Below are positions 1-9,210 of a stretch of DNA of 64,000 nt, in pieces. Every line of letters starts with the position of its first letter. The first letter of the stretch is position 1. The DNA is from Bacteroidales bacterium (GTDB taxonomy: Bacteria > Bacteroidota > Bacteroidia > Bacteroidales > F082). Both the position numbers and the translations under genes were made by a program. The stretch covers positions 1 through 64,000 of the forward strand of contig JAGBQJ010000049.1 in NCBI GenBank assembly GCA_017632935.1, given 5' to 3'. The notes below the pieces were generated by a model that did not search any database, was not told where the DNA came from, and saw only the letters and a list, made by a program, of their open reading frames with translations.

Positions 1-23
1 CAGCCGCATTCGGGAACGAATGA

Positions 24-94
24 TGTCGAGTGGTGTAATGGCAGCACTGCAGATTTTGGTTCTGCCTGTCAAGGTTCGAATCCTTGCTCGACAA
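24..94 (+). tRNA. tRNA-Gln, anticodon TTG
   Basis: A full cloverleaf can be folded by eye. The acceptor stem is TGTCGAG at 24-30 pairing with CTCGACA at 87-93, with discriminator A94. The anticodon stem is GCAGA (49-53) with TCTGC (61-65), and the seven-base loop TTTTGGT carries anticodon TTG at 56-58, which reads CAA glutamine codons. The T arm is CAAGG, loop TTCGAAT, CCTTG at 70-86. CCA is not encoded, as is common in Bacteroidota. A terminator-like hairpin follows. Confidence 0.95.
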
Positions 95-112
95 CTTAAG
101 GTGGAAGAAAAG

Positions 113-142
113 ACCTGCTACTTTGAGTAACAGGTTTTTTTG
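113..142 (+). terminator. Rho-independent terminator after tRNA-Gln
   Basis: ACCTG at 113-117 pairs with CAGGT at 131-135, with a further inner helix TACT/AGTA across a short loop, followed directly by a run of T. It would end the tRNA transcript before rimP. Confidence 0.75.
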
Positions 143-156
143 TTGTAAAAGCTAAG

Positions 157-183
157 CTCCCTGAGCCTGTCGAAGGGCCGACA
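157..183. repeat. CCTGAGCCTGTCGAAGG repeat, copy 1
   Basis: This holds CCCTGAGCCTGTCGAAGGG followed by CCGAC. Its near-exact reverse complement lies at 659-685, so rimP sits between inverted copies. Further copies are at 710-735 and 56241-56266. Similar short repeats are known to be scattered in many bacterial genomes; their role is not established. Confidence 0.8.
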
Positions 184-201
184 TAAAACATTGAAGACTA
201 A

Positions 202-657
202 ATGATAACAAAAGAACAAGTAACAACCCTCTGTGAAGAAGCCTTAGCCGGCACCGACCGCTACCTGGTGGAAGTGAAGGTGAAGCCCAACAACGTGATT
301 GAGGTCTATGTGGACTCAGACACGGCCGTCAACATCGACCACTGCGCCGAATTGAGCCGTTACATCAACGAAAAACTTGACCGCGATGTGGAGGACTACG
401 AGCTGAGTGTGCTTTCCTGGGGACTCTCGGGTGCCTTGAAGATGGACCGACAGTTGCAGAAATATGTGGGCAAGGACGTGGAAGTGAAGACAAAAGAAAC
501 GGGCAAGATGCAAGGCAAGTTGATAAGTGTCGATGCCGAGAAGGTGGAGTTTACCCCTGCGCCCAAGAAAACATCCAAGAAAAAACCTGTGGAAGAGACT
601 GGTAATCTGTTCTTTGAAAGAAATAAAGTGGAAATTAAACCAGCGATTATATTCTAA
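202..657 (+). CDS. rimP: Ribosome maturation factor RimP
   Basis: RimP assists late assembly of the 30S ribosomal subunit in the cytoplasm. The 151-residue product has the usual family length and two-part plan: an N-terminal alpha/beta domain (about 1-80, with the strand 'IEVYVDSD') and a C-terminal small beta-barrel (about 83-150, beginning near 'YVGKDVEVKTKE'). It heads the rimP-nusA-infB order found in most bacteria, which supports the call independently of the sequence. The start is the ATG at 202; no Shine-Dalgarno sequence is present, as expected for this phylum. Oddly, both flanks carry inverted copies of the same short repeat (157-183 and 659-685), so rimP and nusA are separated by about 120 bases rather than tightly coupled. 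Confidence 0.93.
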   Translation: MITKEQVTTLCEEALAGTDRYLVEVKVKPNNVIEVYVDSDTAVNIDHCAELSRYINEKLDRDVEDYELSVLSWGLSGALKMDRQLQKYVGKDVEVKTKETGKMQGKLISVDAEKVEFTPAPKKTSKKKPVEETGNLFFERNKVEIKPAIIF

Positions 658-658
658 G

Positions 659-685
659 GTCGGCCCTTCGACGGGCTCAGGGACC
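659..685. repeat. CCTGAGCCTGTCGAAGG repeat, copy 2, inverted
   Basis: GTCGGCCCTTCGACGGGCTCAGGGACC begins two bases after the rimP stop codon and is the reverse complement of copy 1 with about two mismatches. In the rimP-nusA transcript, copies 1 and 2 could pair with each other, and copies 2 and 3 could also pair. Confidence 0.8.
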
Positions 686-709
686 TTAACTCTTGCAAAA
701 AACAAGGGT

Positions 710-735
710 GCCTGAGCCTGTCGAAGGCCCCGAAC
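710..735. repeat. CCTGAGCCTGTCGAAGG repeat, copy 3
   Basis: GCCTGAGCCTGTCGAAGGCCCCG, in the same orientation as copy 1, lies in the rimP-nusA gap. Just downstream, 747-777 is A+T-rich with the unit CAATCAA repeated before the nusA start codon. Confidence 0.75.
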
Positions 736-777
736 CAACATTTCAACGATTAAACAATCAACAATCAACAATATAAA

Positions 778-2037
778 ATGGACAACTACAAATTAGTAGA
801 AACTTTTTCGGAATTCAAGGAATTCAAGAACATCGACCGCGAAGCCATGATGCGCATCATCGAGGATGTGTTCCGTGGCATGTTGAACAAGAAGTTTGAA
901 TGCGACACCGCCGACTTCATCGACATCATCGTGAATGTCGACAAGGGTGACTTCGAAATCTACCACAACCGCACTGTGGTTGAGGACAACGAACTGACTG
1001 ACCCGCTGCGCGAAATCAAGCTTTCGGATGCCATCAAGATTGAGCCCGACTTCGAGGTGGGTGAGGAAGTGAACGAGGAGCTGCGCATCGAGAGTTTTGG
1101 TCGCCGCGACATCCTCGCACTGCGCCAGAACCTCCAGACCAAAGTGTCGGAGTATGAGAAGGAAAATATCTTCCAGAAATACAAGGAGAAGGTCGGTGAG
1201 ATCATCACCGCCGAGGTCGCTCATGTGTGGAAACGCGAGATCGTGGTCGTCGACGACGAGAACATCGAACTGATTCTGCCCAAGGCGGAACAAATCCCGA
1301 ACGACATATATAAGAAAGGTGACACTATCCGCGCCATCGTGAAGAGCGTTGAGAGCGTTAACGGATCGCCGGTGATTACGCTTTCGCGCACTTCCGAAAT
1401 CTTCTTACAGCGCCTGCTCGAAGCTGAGGTGCCTGAGATTTACGACGGTCTCATCACCATCAAGAAGATTGTCCGCGAGCCTGGTCAGCGCGCCAAGATC
1501 GCTGTTGAGTCATACGACGACCGTATCGACCCCGTCGGCGCCTGTGTCGGCATGAAGGGAACGCGTATCCATGGCATCGTCCGCGAGCTGCGCAACGAGA
1601 ACATCGACGTCATCAACTGGACCACCAACCCGGTGCTGCTCATCTCACGTGCCCTTAGCCCGGCTAAGATCACGAACATCGTCCTGAGCAGCGACAATAC
1701 GATGGCCAACGTGTATATGGAGAACGACCAGATCAGCCTCGCCATCGGTAAGGGCGGTTACAACATCAAGCTCGCCGGCAAGCTGACGGGTTATGAGATT
1801 GACGTTTACCGCAACAGCGAGGCCGATAACGCTGAAGAAGATGTCGACCTTCAAGAGTTTGCCGATGAAATCGACCAGTGGGTCATCGACTCACTCGTCA
1901 AGATGGGTTGCGACACCGCCAAGGACGTGTTGTCGCACACGCCTGAAGAGGTGGCCTCGCGTGCCGACCTCGAAATTGAGACCGTCAAGGATGTGTTCCG
2001 TATCCTGAAGGCCGAGTTTGAACAAGATGCCGAATGA
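778..2037 (+). CDS. nusA: Transcription termination/antitermination protein NusA
   Basis: NusA binds RNA polymerase and the nascent transcript and modulates pausing, termination and antitermination. The 419-residue protein shows the expected order: an N-terminal polymerase-binding domain (about 1-135), an S1 RNA-binding domain (about 139-200), then paired KH domains (about 200-345), where 'GACVGMKGTRI' is the first KH signature and 'AIGKGGYNIKLA' the second. An acidic linker follows ('EEDVDLQEFADEID') and a C-terminal helical repeat-like segment up to 419. It lies between rimP and infB, 42 bases before infB, so it is almost certainly cotranscribed with infB. Length and architecture fit Bacteroidota NusA, which lacks the second long acidic repeat of Escherichia coli. 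Confidence 0.96.
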   Translation: MDNYKLVETFSEFKEFKNIDREAMMRIIEDVFRGMLNKKFECDTADFIDIIVNVDKGDFEIYHNRTVVEDNELTDPLREIKLSDAIKIEPDFEVGEEVNEELRIESFGRRDILALRQNLQTKVSEYEKENIFQKYKEKVGEIITAEVAHVWKREIVVVDDENIELILPKAEQIPNDIYKKGDTIRAIVKSVESVNGSPVITLSRTSEIFLQRLLEAEVPEIYDGLITIKKIVREPGQRAKIAVESYDDRIDPVGACVGMKGTRIHGIVRELRNENIDVINWTTNPVLLISRALSPAKITNIVLSSDNTMANVYMENDQISLAIGKGGYNIKLAGKLTGYEIDVYRNSEADNAEEDVDLQEFADEIDQWVIDSLVKMGCDTAKDVLSHTPEEVASRADLEIETVKDVFRILKAEFEQDAE

Positions 2038-2079
2038 TGCCAAGGCAAATAAATAAACGAGAAACAAAGAGAAGAAACT

Positions 2080-4956
2080 ATGTCCGAAGAAACTAATTTT
2101 TCAATTCGATTGTCGAAAGCGGCAAAAGAATTCAATGTGGGAAAGGACACCATCGTGGAATACCTGACCAAAAAGGGATTTCAGGTGGATCCCTCTCCCA
2201 ACACGAAGCTCACGGCAGACATGTATGCGCTGCTCGTGAAGGAATATCAGGGCGAGAAGGAAGTGAAGAACGAGGCCATGAAGTTGGGCAACCTCTCTTT
2301 CAAGGGTGGTAGTGTTTCCGTTGATTCGGCATTGCAATCGCAAAAACCCGTCGAAGAGGAAGAACACGAGGAAGTGATCATCCGCTCGACTACGATATCA
2401 TCGCCAACAAAGAAAACGGCCAAGACGACGACCGTTGCCGAGCCTGAAAAGGTTGAGGCCAAGGAAGAAACCCCAAAGCAAGAAGCCGAACAGAAGACTG
2501 AAAAGGCAGCGCCTGAGCAGAAGGATGACAACGCTACGGGCAGTTCGCTGAAGATTCTCGGCAAGATTGACCTAGAGCCCAAGAAGTCCGAAAAGCAAGA
2601 GAAAAAGAAAGAGAAGAAAGCCGACAAGCCTGCCCAACCACAGGAAAAGAAACAGGAGAAACCTCAACAGCAGAAGCCTGCTGAGAATAAGAAGGAAGAG
2701 CCTGTCAAGAAAGAGGAAGAGAAACCTGTGGAGCCGAGAGTCGTCAAGTTAGAGGCACCCAAACTGACGGGTCCTACCGTTTTGGGTACTATGGAACTGC
2801 CTGTTGAGAAGAAAGGCGGCAAGCCTGGCGAGTCGAAGAAAAAGAAACGTAAACGCATCATGGGCGGCAAGCCAGAAGGCTCTTCTGAGAATCCTACCGG
2901 ACCGAATGTGAACGCTGGCGGTAAGAAACAAGAAGGCGGCAAGCAGGGCAAGGGCCCGAAACCCGTCGACCAAAGCAAGAAGGGTCCGAAGGACAGCCCG
3001 AAGCTGAGCAAGAAAGACAAGAAAGGCAAACGCGAAGAAAAGCCTGAACTGAGCGAAGAGGAAATCTCGAAGCAGATTAAGGATACCTTGGCACGCCTTG
3101 CCCCTATGGGCAAGTCGAAGACTTCCAAGCACCGTCGCGAGAAGCGTCAGCAGGTGGCGGGCAACATGATGGAAGAGATGATGCGTCAAGAGGCAGACCA
3201 AAAAGTGCTGAAGGTGACCGAGTTCGTCACCGCCAACGAGTTGGCAACCATGATGAACGTGCCTGTGGTGAAGGTTATCGGCACCTGCATGAGCCTCGGT
3301 ATGCCGGTCTCTATCAACCAGCGTCTCGACGCTGAAGCCCTGACCGTGGTGGCTGAGGAGTTCGGGTTCCAGGTCGACTTCGTCAGTGCTGATGTGCAAG
3401 AAGCCATCGCTGAAACCGAAGAGGTTGACCATGAGGAAGACCTCGTGCCACGTGCTCCTGTCGTCACCGTCATGGGTCACGTCGACCATGGTAAAACCAA
3501 GCTCTTGGACTATATCCGTAACACCAACGTTGTGGCCGGTGAGGCAGGTGGTATCACCCAGCACATCGGTGCTTATGAGGTGACCACCGAGAGCGGCAAG
3601 AAGATCACCTTCTTGGATACGCCGGGTCACGAAGCCTTTACAGCCATGCGTGCCCGTGGTGCCAAGATTACCGACGTCGCCATCATCGTCATCGCTACAG
3701 ACGACAGCGTGATGCCGCAGACCGTCGAAGCCATCAACCATGCTCAAGCTGCTGGCGTGCCTATCGTCTTCGCCCTAAACAAGATCGATAAACCCACCGC
3801 CAACCCCGACAAGATTCGTGAACAACTGGCTAACATGAACATCCTTGTCGAAAGTTGGGGTGGTAAGTACCAAGACCAGGAGATTGCCGCTAAGATCGGT
3901 TTGAACGTCGACGCTCTGTTGGAAAAAGTGTTGCTTGAGGCCGAGCTCCTTGACCTGAAGGCCAACCCGAACCGTTTAGCCAAGGGTACGGTCATCGAAT
4001 CCGCTTTGGACAAGGGCCGTGGCTATGTGGCCAAGATTTTGGTACAGAACGGCACCTTGAAGATTGGCGACATGGTGTTGGCTGGCACCACCTTCGGTAA
4101 GGTGAAGGCCATGTTCGACGACCACAACCGTCCCGTCAAGGAGGCTGGTCCTTCCACACCGGTGCTGTTGCTCGGTCTGAACGGTGCTCCTATGCCAGGT
4201 GACGCCTTCAACGTAATGACCGATGAACGCGAGGTGAAAGCCATCGCCAACCGTCGTGAGCAGCTGCAACGCGAGCAGACGCGCCGCACCAGCCCGCACA
4301 TCACCTTGGACGAGATTGGCCGTCGTATCGCCATCGGCGACTTCAAGGAGCTCAACATCATCGTCAAGGCTGATGTCGACGGCTCCGTGGAGGCTCTGGC
4401 CGACAGCTTGCTGAAGCTCTCCACCGAGGAGGTGCAGGTCAACGTCATCCACAAGTCGGTAGGTGCCATCAGCGAGTCCGACGTTATGCTGGCTTCGGCA
4501 TCCAACGCCGTCATCGTTGGCTTCAACGTGCGTCCTACCGCACAGGCGCGTAAGATGGCTGAGAATGAGAAGATCGACATCCGTTTGTATTCCATCATCT
4601 ACACCGCCATCGAGGAAATCAAGGCCGCTATCGAAGGCATGTTGGCTCCCGACATCGAGGAGGTCGTCACTTGCAACCTCGAGATCCGCGAGACCTTCAA
4701 GATCAGCAAGGTCGGCACTATCGCCGGCTGTATGGTCTTGGACGGCAAGGTCACCCGCAACACCAAGATTCGTGTCATTCGCGATGGCATCGTTATCTAC
4801 ACGGGTGTGCTCGGTTCTTTGAAGCGTTACAAGGACGATGTCAAGGAAGTCAGTGCCGGCATGGACTGCGGCTTGAACATCGAGAACTTCAACGACATCA
4901 AGGTCGGCGACATCATCGAGGGCTATACCGAGAAGGAAGTTGCTAGGAAGTTGTAA
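2080..4956 (+). CDS. infB: Translation initiation factor IF-2
   Basis: IF-2 is the GTPase that brings initiator tRNA to the small ribosomal subunit. The 958-residue protein begins with an IF2 N-terminal helical motif ('[19 protein letters not shown]', about 10-30), followed by a long low-complexity tract rich in Lys, Glu, Pro and Gly (about 90-375) that is typical of large IF-2 forms and probably disordered. The G domain starts near 460 with the P-loop 'GHVDHGKT' at 466-473, then 'DTPGHEAF' and 'NKID'. Domains II, III and the tRNA-binding domain IV fill the rest. It ends the rimP-nusA-infB operon and is followed by a strong terminator at 4978-5020. The start is ATG 2080. Confidence 0.97.
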   Translation: MSEETNFSIRLSKAAKEFNVGKDTIVEYLTKKGFQVDPSPNTKLTADMYALLVKEYQGEKEVKNEAMKLGNLSFKGGSVSVDSALQSQKPVEEEEHEEVIIRSTTISSPTKKTAKTTTVAEPEKVEAKEETPKQEAEQKTEKAAPEQKDDNATGSSLKILGKIDLEPKKSEKQEKKKEKKADKPAQPQEKKQEKPQQQKPAENKKEEPVKKEEEKPVEPRVVKLEAPKLTGPTVLGTMELPVEKKGGKPGESKKKKRKRIMGGKPEGSSENPTGPNVNAGGKKQEGGKQGKGPKPVDQSKKGPKDSPKLSKKDKKGKREEKPELSEEEISKQIKDTLARLAPMGKSKTSKHRREKRQQVAGNMMEEMMRQEADQKVLKVTEFVTANELATMMNVPVVKVIGTCMSLGMPVSINQRLDAEALTVVAEEFGFQVDFVSADVQEAIAETEEVDHEEDLVPRAPVVTVMGHVDHGKTKLLDYIRNTNVVAGEAGGITQHIGAYEVTTESGKKITFLDTPGHEAFTAMRARGAKITDVAIIVIATDDSVMPQTVEAINHAQAAGVPIVFALNKIDKPTANPDKIREQLANMNILVESWGGKYQDQEIAAKIGLNVDALLEKVLLEAELLDLKANPNRLAKGTVIESALDKGRGYVAKILVQNGTLKIGDMVLAGTTFGKVKAMFDDHNRPVKEAGPSTPVLLLGLNGAPMPGDAFNVMTDEREVKAIANRREQLQREQTRRTSPHITLDEIGRRIAIGDFKELNIIVKADVDGSVEALADSLLKLSTEEVQVNVIHKSVGAISESDVMLASASNAVIVGFNVRPTAQARKMAENEKIDIRLYSIIYTAIEEIKAAIEGMLAPDIEEVVTCNLEIRETFKISKVGTIAGCMVLDGKVTRNTKIRVIRDGIVIYTGVLGSLKRYKDDVKEVSAGMDCGLNIENFNDIKVGDIIEGYTEKEVARKL

Positions 4957-4977
4957 GCGATAGTTTATTGGATCTCA

Positions 4978-5020
4978 AAGCCTCGGCAATCTTTTCGGAC
5001 TGTCGAGGCTTTTTTTTTTG
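4978..5020 (+). terminator. Rho-independent terminator of the rimP-nusA-infB operon
   Basis: AAGCCTCG at 4978-4985 pairs with CGAGGCTT at 5004-5011, followed by an uninterrupted run of T up to 5019. This is a strong hairpin placed 21 bases after the infB stop codon. Confidence 0.9.
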
Positions 5021-5028
5021 TTTTTCTC

Positions 5029-5057
5029 TTGCAATATTTGAAAAAGTTGTATCTTTG
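5029..5057 (+). promoter_or_regulatory. Bacteroidota-type promoter upstream of the structured element
   Basis: A TAnnTTTG -7 box (TATCTTTG) lies at 5050-5057, with a TTG at 5029-5031 about 18 bases upstream in the -33 position. Transcription would start near 5063 and run through the nested hairpin at 5139-5263 toward the gene starting at 5350. The 4957-5349 gap of 393 bases therefore holds a terminator, this promoter and the hairpin; I see no open frame of note in it. Confidence 0.6.
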
Positions 5058-5138
5058 AGCCGTAAAATAAAAACCACTGCCAATGAATTAATAACTTCCT
5101 CTATACATATTTAATGAAATAGCGTAGCAAGAAGCTTG

Positions 5139-5263
5139 TGTCTTTGGAAAACTTCGACCCTTTCAAATTCACCACAAAGCAGTAATGCGACGCTCATGTG
5201 TTTAACACATGGGCTTTACTGTAATTAGTTGTGGTGATAGGCAGTCGAAGGCCTCCAAAGACA
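5139..5263 (+). ncRNA. Candidate structured RNA or hairpin element, family unknown
   Basis: Five nested helices stack along one axis: 5139-5148 with 5254-5263 (10 bp, perfect), 5152-5158 with 5244-5250 (7 bp, perfect), 5169-5177 with 5229-5237 (9 bp, perfect), 5180-5185 with 5216-5221 (6 bp), and 5192-5200 with 5206-5214 (9 bp with one G-T pair) closed by the loop TTTAA. Internal loops are asymmetric, which argues against a simple duplicated palindrome. A promoter lies 80 bases upstream and the next start codon 86 bases downstream, so it may be a leader RNA, a free small RNA or a small mobile hairpin element. I do not recognise a known family. The strand is inferred from the promoter. Confidence 0.55.
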
Positions 5264-5349
5264 TACTAAGAATAATGGTAAGTCCATGTTTTTTATTGCC
5301 CGCCCAGGAAGAATAAAAGTTGAAAACACAAAACATTAAATCTCTATAT

Positions 5350-6138
5350 ATGAAGAAATTTCTACTAATAACTATCCTAATCACCTTGTCCGTGCTAAGC
5401 TTCGGGCAGGAAGTCGAGACGGTGTCGGAACGGTTTCACTACCGGTACCTGAAAAAGGAAAAGTCCAAGGAGCAAATCCAAAAGGACAACGAAGAACGCC
5501 AACGCAACTGGCAGGAAGAACTCGCGGCCATGAAAGCCAACCTTGATGAAGGCCGAAAAGTCTCCGACAACGTGAAAATCGAAGTCCAGACGGATGTACA
5601 GGACAACAACCTCATCATCTCGGTGGCCTACGAGACCCTCGTGGTGGCCGATGCTGCCGATGACTACGCCCTCGGCAAATACACCATCCAGAACTCCAAC
5701 GCCTGCATGCTGATGTGCAACTTCCTGAAGGACAAGTTGGAGAACGACCTTCTTGATTATCTGAAAGAAGGCACCAAAGTGGATGTGAAGATCACAGGTG
5801 CCACCGACGGCACGCCTATCCGCACAAAGATTGCCTACAAGGGCGAGTACGGCGACTTCACCGACAAGCCCATCACCTTGAACGGCGCGCCAAACAACAT
5901 GACCGTGACACAAAAAACGGGCATCAAGACCAATGGACAGTTGGCTTTCCTGCGTACCCAAGGCGTGGAGCATTTCCTGAAAACCGAAGTGGTACCACTG
6001 AAGCATACGGAAAACAACTTCCAGAACTTTGCCGTGGAGAACAAGGAGAAAGGCGGTGGCTACCGCCGCGTCTCGGTGGAGATGACCATTCGTGGCGCCT
6101 TTACTGAAGTTGAATCCGAAAAAACCGAGAAGCCATGA
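5350..6138 (+). CDS. Secreted protein with divergent OmpA-like C-terminus
   Basis: The 262-residue product starts with a clear signal peptide (ending near 'LSVLSFGQ'), so ATG 5350 is preferred over an upstream in-frame TTG at 5320. A charged, probably helical segment follows (about 30-75). The C-terminal half has spaced features reminiscent of the OmpA/MotB fold: 'ITGATDGTP', then 'LAFLRTQGVEHFL', then 'GGYRRVSVEMTI', matching the usual order of a TD-containing strand, an R-containing helix and a final RRV strand. The family assignment is my inference; no close family is recognised. The stop overlaps the next start (ATGA at 6135-6138), so the two genes are coupled and the proteins may work together at the outer membrane or periplasm. 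Confidence 0.6.
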   Translation: MKKFLLITILITLSVLSFGQEVETVSERFHYRYLKKEKSKEQIQKDNEERQRNWQEELAAMKANLDEGRKVSDNVKIEVQTDVQDNNLIISVAYETLVVADAADDYALGKYTIQNSNACMLMCNFLKDKLENDLLDYLKEGTKVDVKITGATDGTPIRTKIAYKGEYGDFTDKPITLNGAPNNMTVTQKTGIKTNGQLAFLRTQGVEHFLKTEVVPLKHTENNFQNFAVENKEKGGGYRRVSVEMTIRGAFTEVESEKTEKP

Positions 6139-6989
6139 GGAAGTACTCCCTATTAATACTATGCCTTTTCGTAGGCTTGCAAATGGCTGTGGCACAGCAA
6201 GACAATGTGACCAACATCCGCGCCAAACAGGAAGACAAGATGGTGACGATTACGTACGACCTGAAAGCCCGCTCCGATGTGCGCCTGCTCATTTCCATTG
6301 ACGATGGGGAGCATTACACCGACACGATGAAGGTGACAGGCTTCGTCAACCGTGTGATTCCTGCAGGTAAGAACAAAACCATTCGTTGGAAGGCTTTTCA
6401 GGATTTGGGTTACGGCGATTATCCGCTGATTCGCTTCAAGTTCATCACGCAGGATCCTAAACCCGTCCAACCTGCACCGGTTGTGACTAACAAAAAGGGC
6501 ATGAAAACCTTCTTCACGGTCAATGGATCGTATGACAGCTCGGGTATCCCGATGGTGGGCTTCACGGTCGGACAGTACGACAAATTCGGCTGGTTTGTGA
6601 CCCTGATGACTGGCTTGGATTTCGACTACATGGGCTATCAAGTGGTTGACCATTGCAAAAGAGACGGTTACATCGGCGACATTCTTCCGTTCTACAATCC
6701 CGAAAGCAACAGTAAGATTAATGCGGTATCGGGCATGGTGGGTGGCATTATGCGGCTGAACGATGCCATCTATGCCAAGGCGGGCGTGGGTTACGGCATG
6801 CGTTCCGTGGCTTGGCAGCTTTGGGAAGGCGACTATGTGACCAACGACGGCTTTTCCGCCCATGGCGTGGATGTTGGCGCAGGATTGCTTTTCGACTTCA
6901 AGCCTTTTGTGCTTACGCTTGACGGCGTGACCACCAATTTCCATGTCTTCGAGGCTCGCTTGGGTCTTGGATTTAGATTTTCGAAATAA
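6135..6989 (+). CDS. Secreted protein: Ig-like domain plus small beta-barrel
   Basis: A signal peptide ends near 'LQMAVAQQ'. Residues about 25-110 form an Ig-like beta-sandwich of a kind common in Bacteroidales surface proteins, with the pattern 'VTITYDLKA', 'LLISIDDGEHY' and 'PAGKNKTIRWKA'. From about 125 to 284 the sequence alternates hydrophobic and glycine/aromatic residues ('VGFTVGQYDKFGWFV', 'AKAGVGYGMRSVAW', 'RLGLGFRF') and ends in a beta-strand, which suggests a small outer-membrane barrel. No enzymatic motif is seen. It overlaps the preceding gene by four bases and is 35 bases from the following lipoprotein gene. The function is unknown. Confidence 0.6.
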   Translation: MRKYSLLILCLFVGLQMAVAQQDNVTNIRAKQEDKMVTITYDLKARSDVRLLISIDDGEHYTDTMKVTGFVNRVIPAGKNKTIRWKAFQDLGYGDYPLIRFKFITQDPKPVQPAPVVTNKKGMKTFFTVNGSYDSSGIPMVGFTVGQYDKFGWFVTLMTGLDFDYMGYQVVDHCKRDGYIGDILPFYNPESNSKINAVSGMVGGIMRLNDAIYAKAGVGYGMRSVAWQLWEGDYVTNDGFSAHGVDVGAGLLFDFKPFVLTLDGVTTNFHVFEARLGLGFRFSK

Positions 6990-7024
6990 CTAAACCATTG
7001 AATAACAAATAAATAATTATCAAT

Positions 7025-9148
7025 ATGAAGAAACTAACCTTTATCATTATGGCGGCAATGCTCGCCATTGTGGGTTGCGGCAAGAAAGCCGAAGATGTCA
7101 ATGTGGAGCTAGTCACCGTGGAAAACGAGGTGAAGACCGTTGGCTCGACCCAAGCGTATTTTGAATGCGAGTTCGAATACCTCAACGAAATCACCAAAGC
7201 CTTGTTGGTCTATTGCGAAGACGACCAATTGAAGTATGCCCAGACATCGAAACTCGAATATGTCGACGGCAAATGGGTGACTCAGATGAATTACCTTGAA
7301 AAGAGCACCAAGTATTATTACAGGTATGAGTTCTACAACGGCTACAACCTGATGTGGACCGAGATTTTCGACTTCACCACCACCGACAAGCAAGAGAAAC
7401 CAACAGTGGAAACCGTTGGCGCTGACAACATTACGATGACCACGGCTACAGTGGAAGGCAACGTCACCAACGATGGCGGATCTGCCGTTACAGATCGCGG
7501 TATCTGCTACAGCATCTACGAGAATCCCACCTTGTCGGATTCGGTGCGCTTGGCAGGAACAGGCATCGGCCGTTATTACTGCGAGATGAGCAACCTCACT
7601 AACGCCACTACCTACTATATCCGTGCCTTTGCCACCAACAGCGAAGGAACGAGCTTCGGCGACGTGATTACTATCCGTACCGTTGAGCATCCCCTGTTGG
7701 CTACAGTGACTACGGACGAAGTATCCGACATTACCATCAATACGGCAGTCTGCGGCGGCAACGTTATTAACGATGGTTATGCCGAGATTACCGAAAGAGG
7801 TATCTGCTACGCCACGCACCAAGAGCCTACCGTCTTTGACTATAAAGTGGCTGGCGGCGAAGGCATGGGATTGTTCCAATGCCGCATGTCGGGCTTGGAG
7901 ATGATGACCACCTACTATGTACGTGCCTACGCCAAAAACAGCGAGGGCTATGCCTACGGCAATGAGGTGAGCTTCATGACGGCCGACGAAACCTATCTGC
8001 CCGAGGTGATTACCCACGAGGTGACCGACTTCAACCATTTCTATGCCATTGGCGGCGGTGAAGTGGTGGCCAACGGTGGCCTTGACATTATCCAACGTGG
8101 TATATGCTGGGGCACTTCGCATAATCCCACCATCAATGGGAATAAGTTGACGGCAGGCACAGGAATGGGAGAGTTTGAATGCCGTATCACTTATTTGTAC
8201 GGAAACACTACCTATTATGTCCGTGCATTTGCAGCCAACGAAGCGGGCTTAAAGTATGGTAACGAAGTGACTTTTACCACCTTGCCGCACCCGAACACCG
8301 CTCCTGAAGGTGCAATTCCTGCCTTGTTCTCGGTGAGCGAGACGCAACAAGTATTCTTCTCGAAAGGCAATCTGCAATACCAAGCCTCCACAGGCACTTG
8401 GCGTTTTGCTGATCACCAATGGGATTATGTTGGAGGTACTTATTATGGAGAAGAATACGGAACAGTATATGAAAATGGAATAAAGTGTGATAATTCTTTG
8501 ATTTCACAAAGCTATTCTGGTTGGATTGACCTCTTTGGATGGGCCACTTCGGGTTGGAATAACAATAACCATTATTATAGGCCTTGGGATACTGAGAATA
8601 CGGGGTGGACTGTGGATGGATATGGCTATGGTTATTGGGATGGTGAGTATTCCAACTATCCAATGACTGGTGATTATGCCAATATGGACTGGGGCGTATA
8701 TAATCCTATTAGCAATGGAGGTAATCAAGCCGGATTATGGAGGACTTTGGGCTCTTCTGAGTTTGATTATATTATTAACGGACGTCAGAATGCTCAATAT
8801 AAAAAATCTATTGGAATCGTAAATGGAATTAAAGGATTGATTGTTCTTCCTGATTCTTGGATTCTTCCAGATGGTATACATTTCTTGGGAAGCGCAAGTG
8901 ATTATGAAACTAATAGTTATAATCTAGTTGAATGGGAAGTGATGGAGAATGCGGGTGCTTTATTCGTTGTGACGGAAACAGGATATAGAATGATGAATGA
9001 TTATTATTTTGGAAGTGCTATGTATTGGGCTAATTCGAATTATTATTCTTCCTCTCCTGGTATGGCTCATGGTTTTGGAGAGTCTGGTGGTAGCTACGCA
9101 GATTCTAGATATAAAGGTTATTCCGTCCGTCTCATCCAAAACTACTAA
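7025..9148 (+). CDS. Surface lipoprotein with tandem Fn3-like repeats and a C-terminal lectin-like domain
   Basis: The 707-residue protein has a lipoprotein signal with Cys18 in 'AIVGCGKK'. An initial beta domain (about 25-120) is followed by three tandem repeats of roughly 95 residues (about 125-220, 221-318, 319-420), each with 'GGxVxxxG', 'RGICY/W' and 'YYVRAFA.N..G' motifs, resembling fibronectin type III modules. The C-terminal part (about 425-707) starts 'FSVSETQQVFFSKGNLQYQ' and ends 'GYSVRLIQNY'; the next gene carries a paralogous copy. Base composition falls sharply at about 8420 (17 of 60 bases are G+C in 8461-8520), while the Fn3 region is much richer, so the C-terminal domain looks recently joined. 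Probable adhesin or glycan-binding role; ligand unknown. Confidence 0.65.
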   Translation: MKKLTFIIMAAMLAIVGCGKKAEDVNVELVTVENEVKTVGSTQAYFECEFEYLNEITKALLVYCEDDQLKYAQTSKLEYVDGKWVTQMNYLEKSTKYYYRYEFYNGYNLMWTEIFDFTTTDKQEKPTVETVGADNITMTTATVEGNVTNDGGSAVTDRGICYSIYENPTLSDSVRLAGTGIGRYYCEMSNLTNATTYYIRAFATNSEGTSFGDVITIRTVEHPLLATVTTDEVSDITINTAVCGGNVINDGYAEITERGICYATHQEPTVFDYKVAGGEGMGLFQCRMSGLEMMTTYYVRAYAKNSEGYAYGNEVSFMTADETYLPEVITHEVTDFNHFYAIGGGEVVANGGLDIIQRGICWGTSHNPTINGNKLTAGTGMGEFECRITYLYGNTTYYVRAFAANEAGLKYGNEVTFTTLPHPNTAPEGAIPALFSVSETQQVFFSKGNLQYQASTGTWRFADHQWDYVGGTYYGEEYGTVYENGIKCDNSLISQSYSGWIDLFGWATSGWNNNNHYYRPWDTENTGWTVDGYGYGYWDGEYSNYPMTGDYANMDWGVYNPISNGGNQAGLWRTLGSSEFDYIINGRQNAQYKKSIGIVNGIKGLIVLPDSWILPDGIHFLGSASDYETNSYNLVEWEVMENAGALFVVTETGYRMMNDYYFGSAMYWANSNYYSSSPGMAHGFGESGGSYADSRYKGYSVRLIQNY

Positions 9149-9210
9149 ACCAAACCTTGAAAGCCGAGAGGGAGCTACATCCCTCTTGGCTTTCCTAATA
9201 TGAAAGCAAA

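Noticed and set aside
8-21. ATTCG/CGAAT hairpin before the tRNA
   Set aside because: It is too short and too near the window edge to interpret.
5320-5349. Upstream TTG start for the OmpA-like protein
   Set aside because: It would add ten non-hydrophobic residues ahead of a clean signal peptide that begins at ATG 5350.
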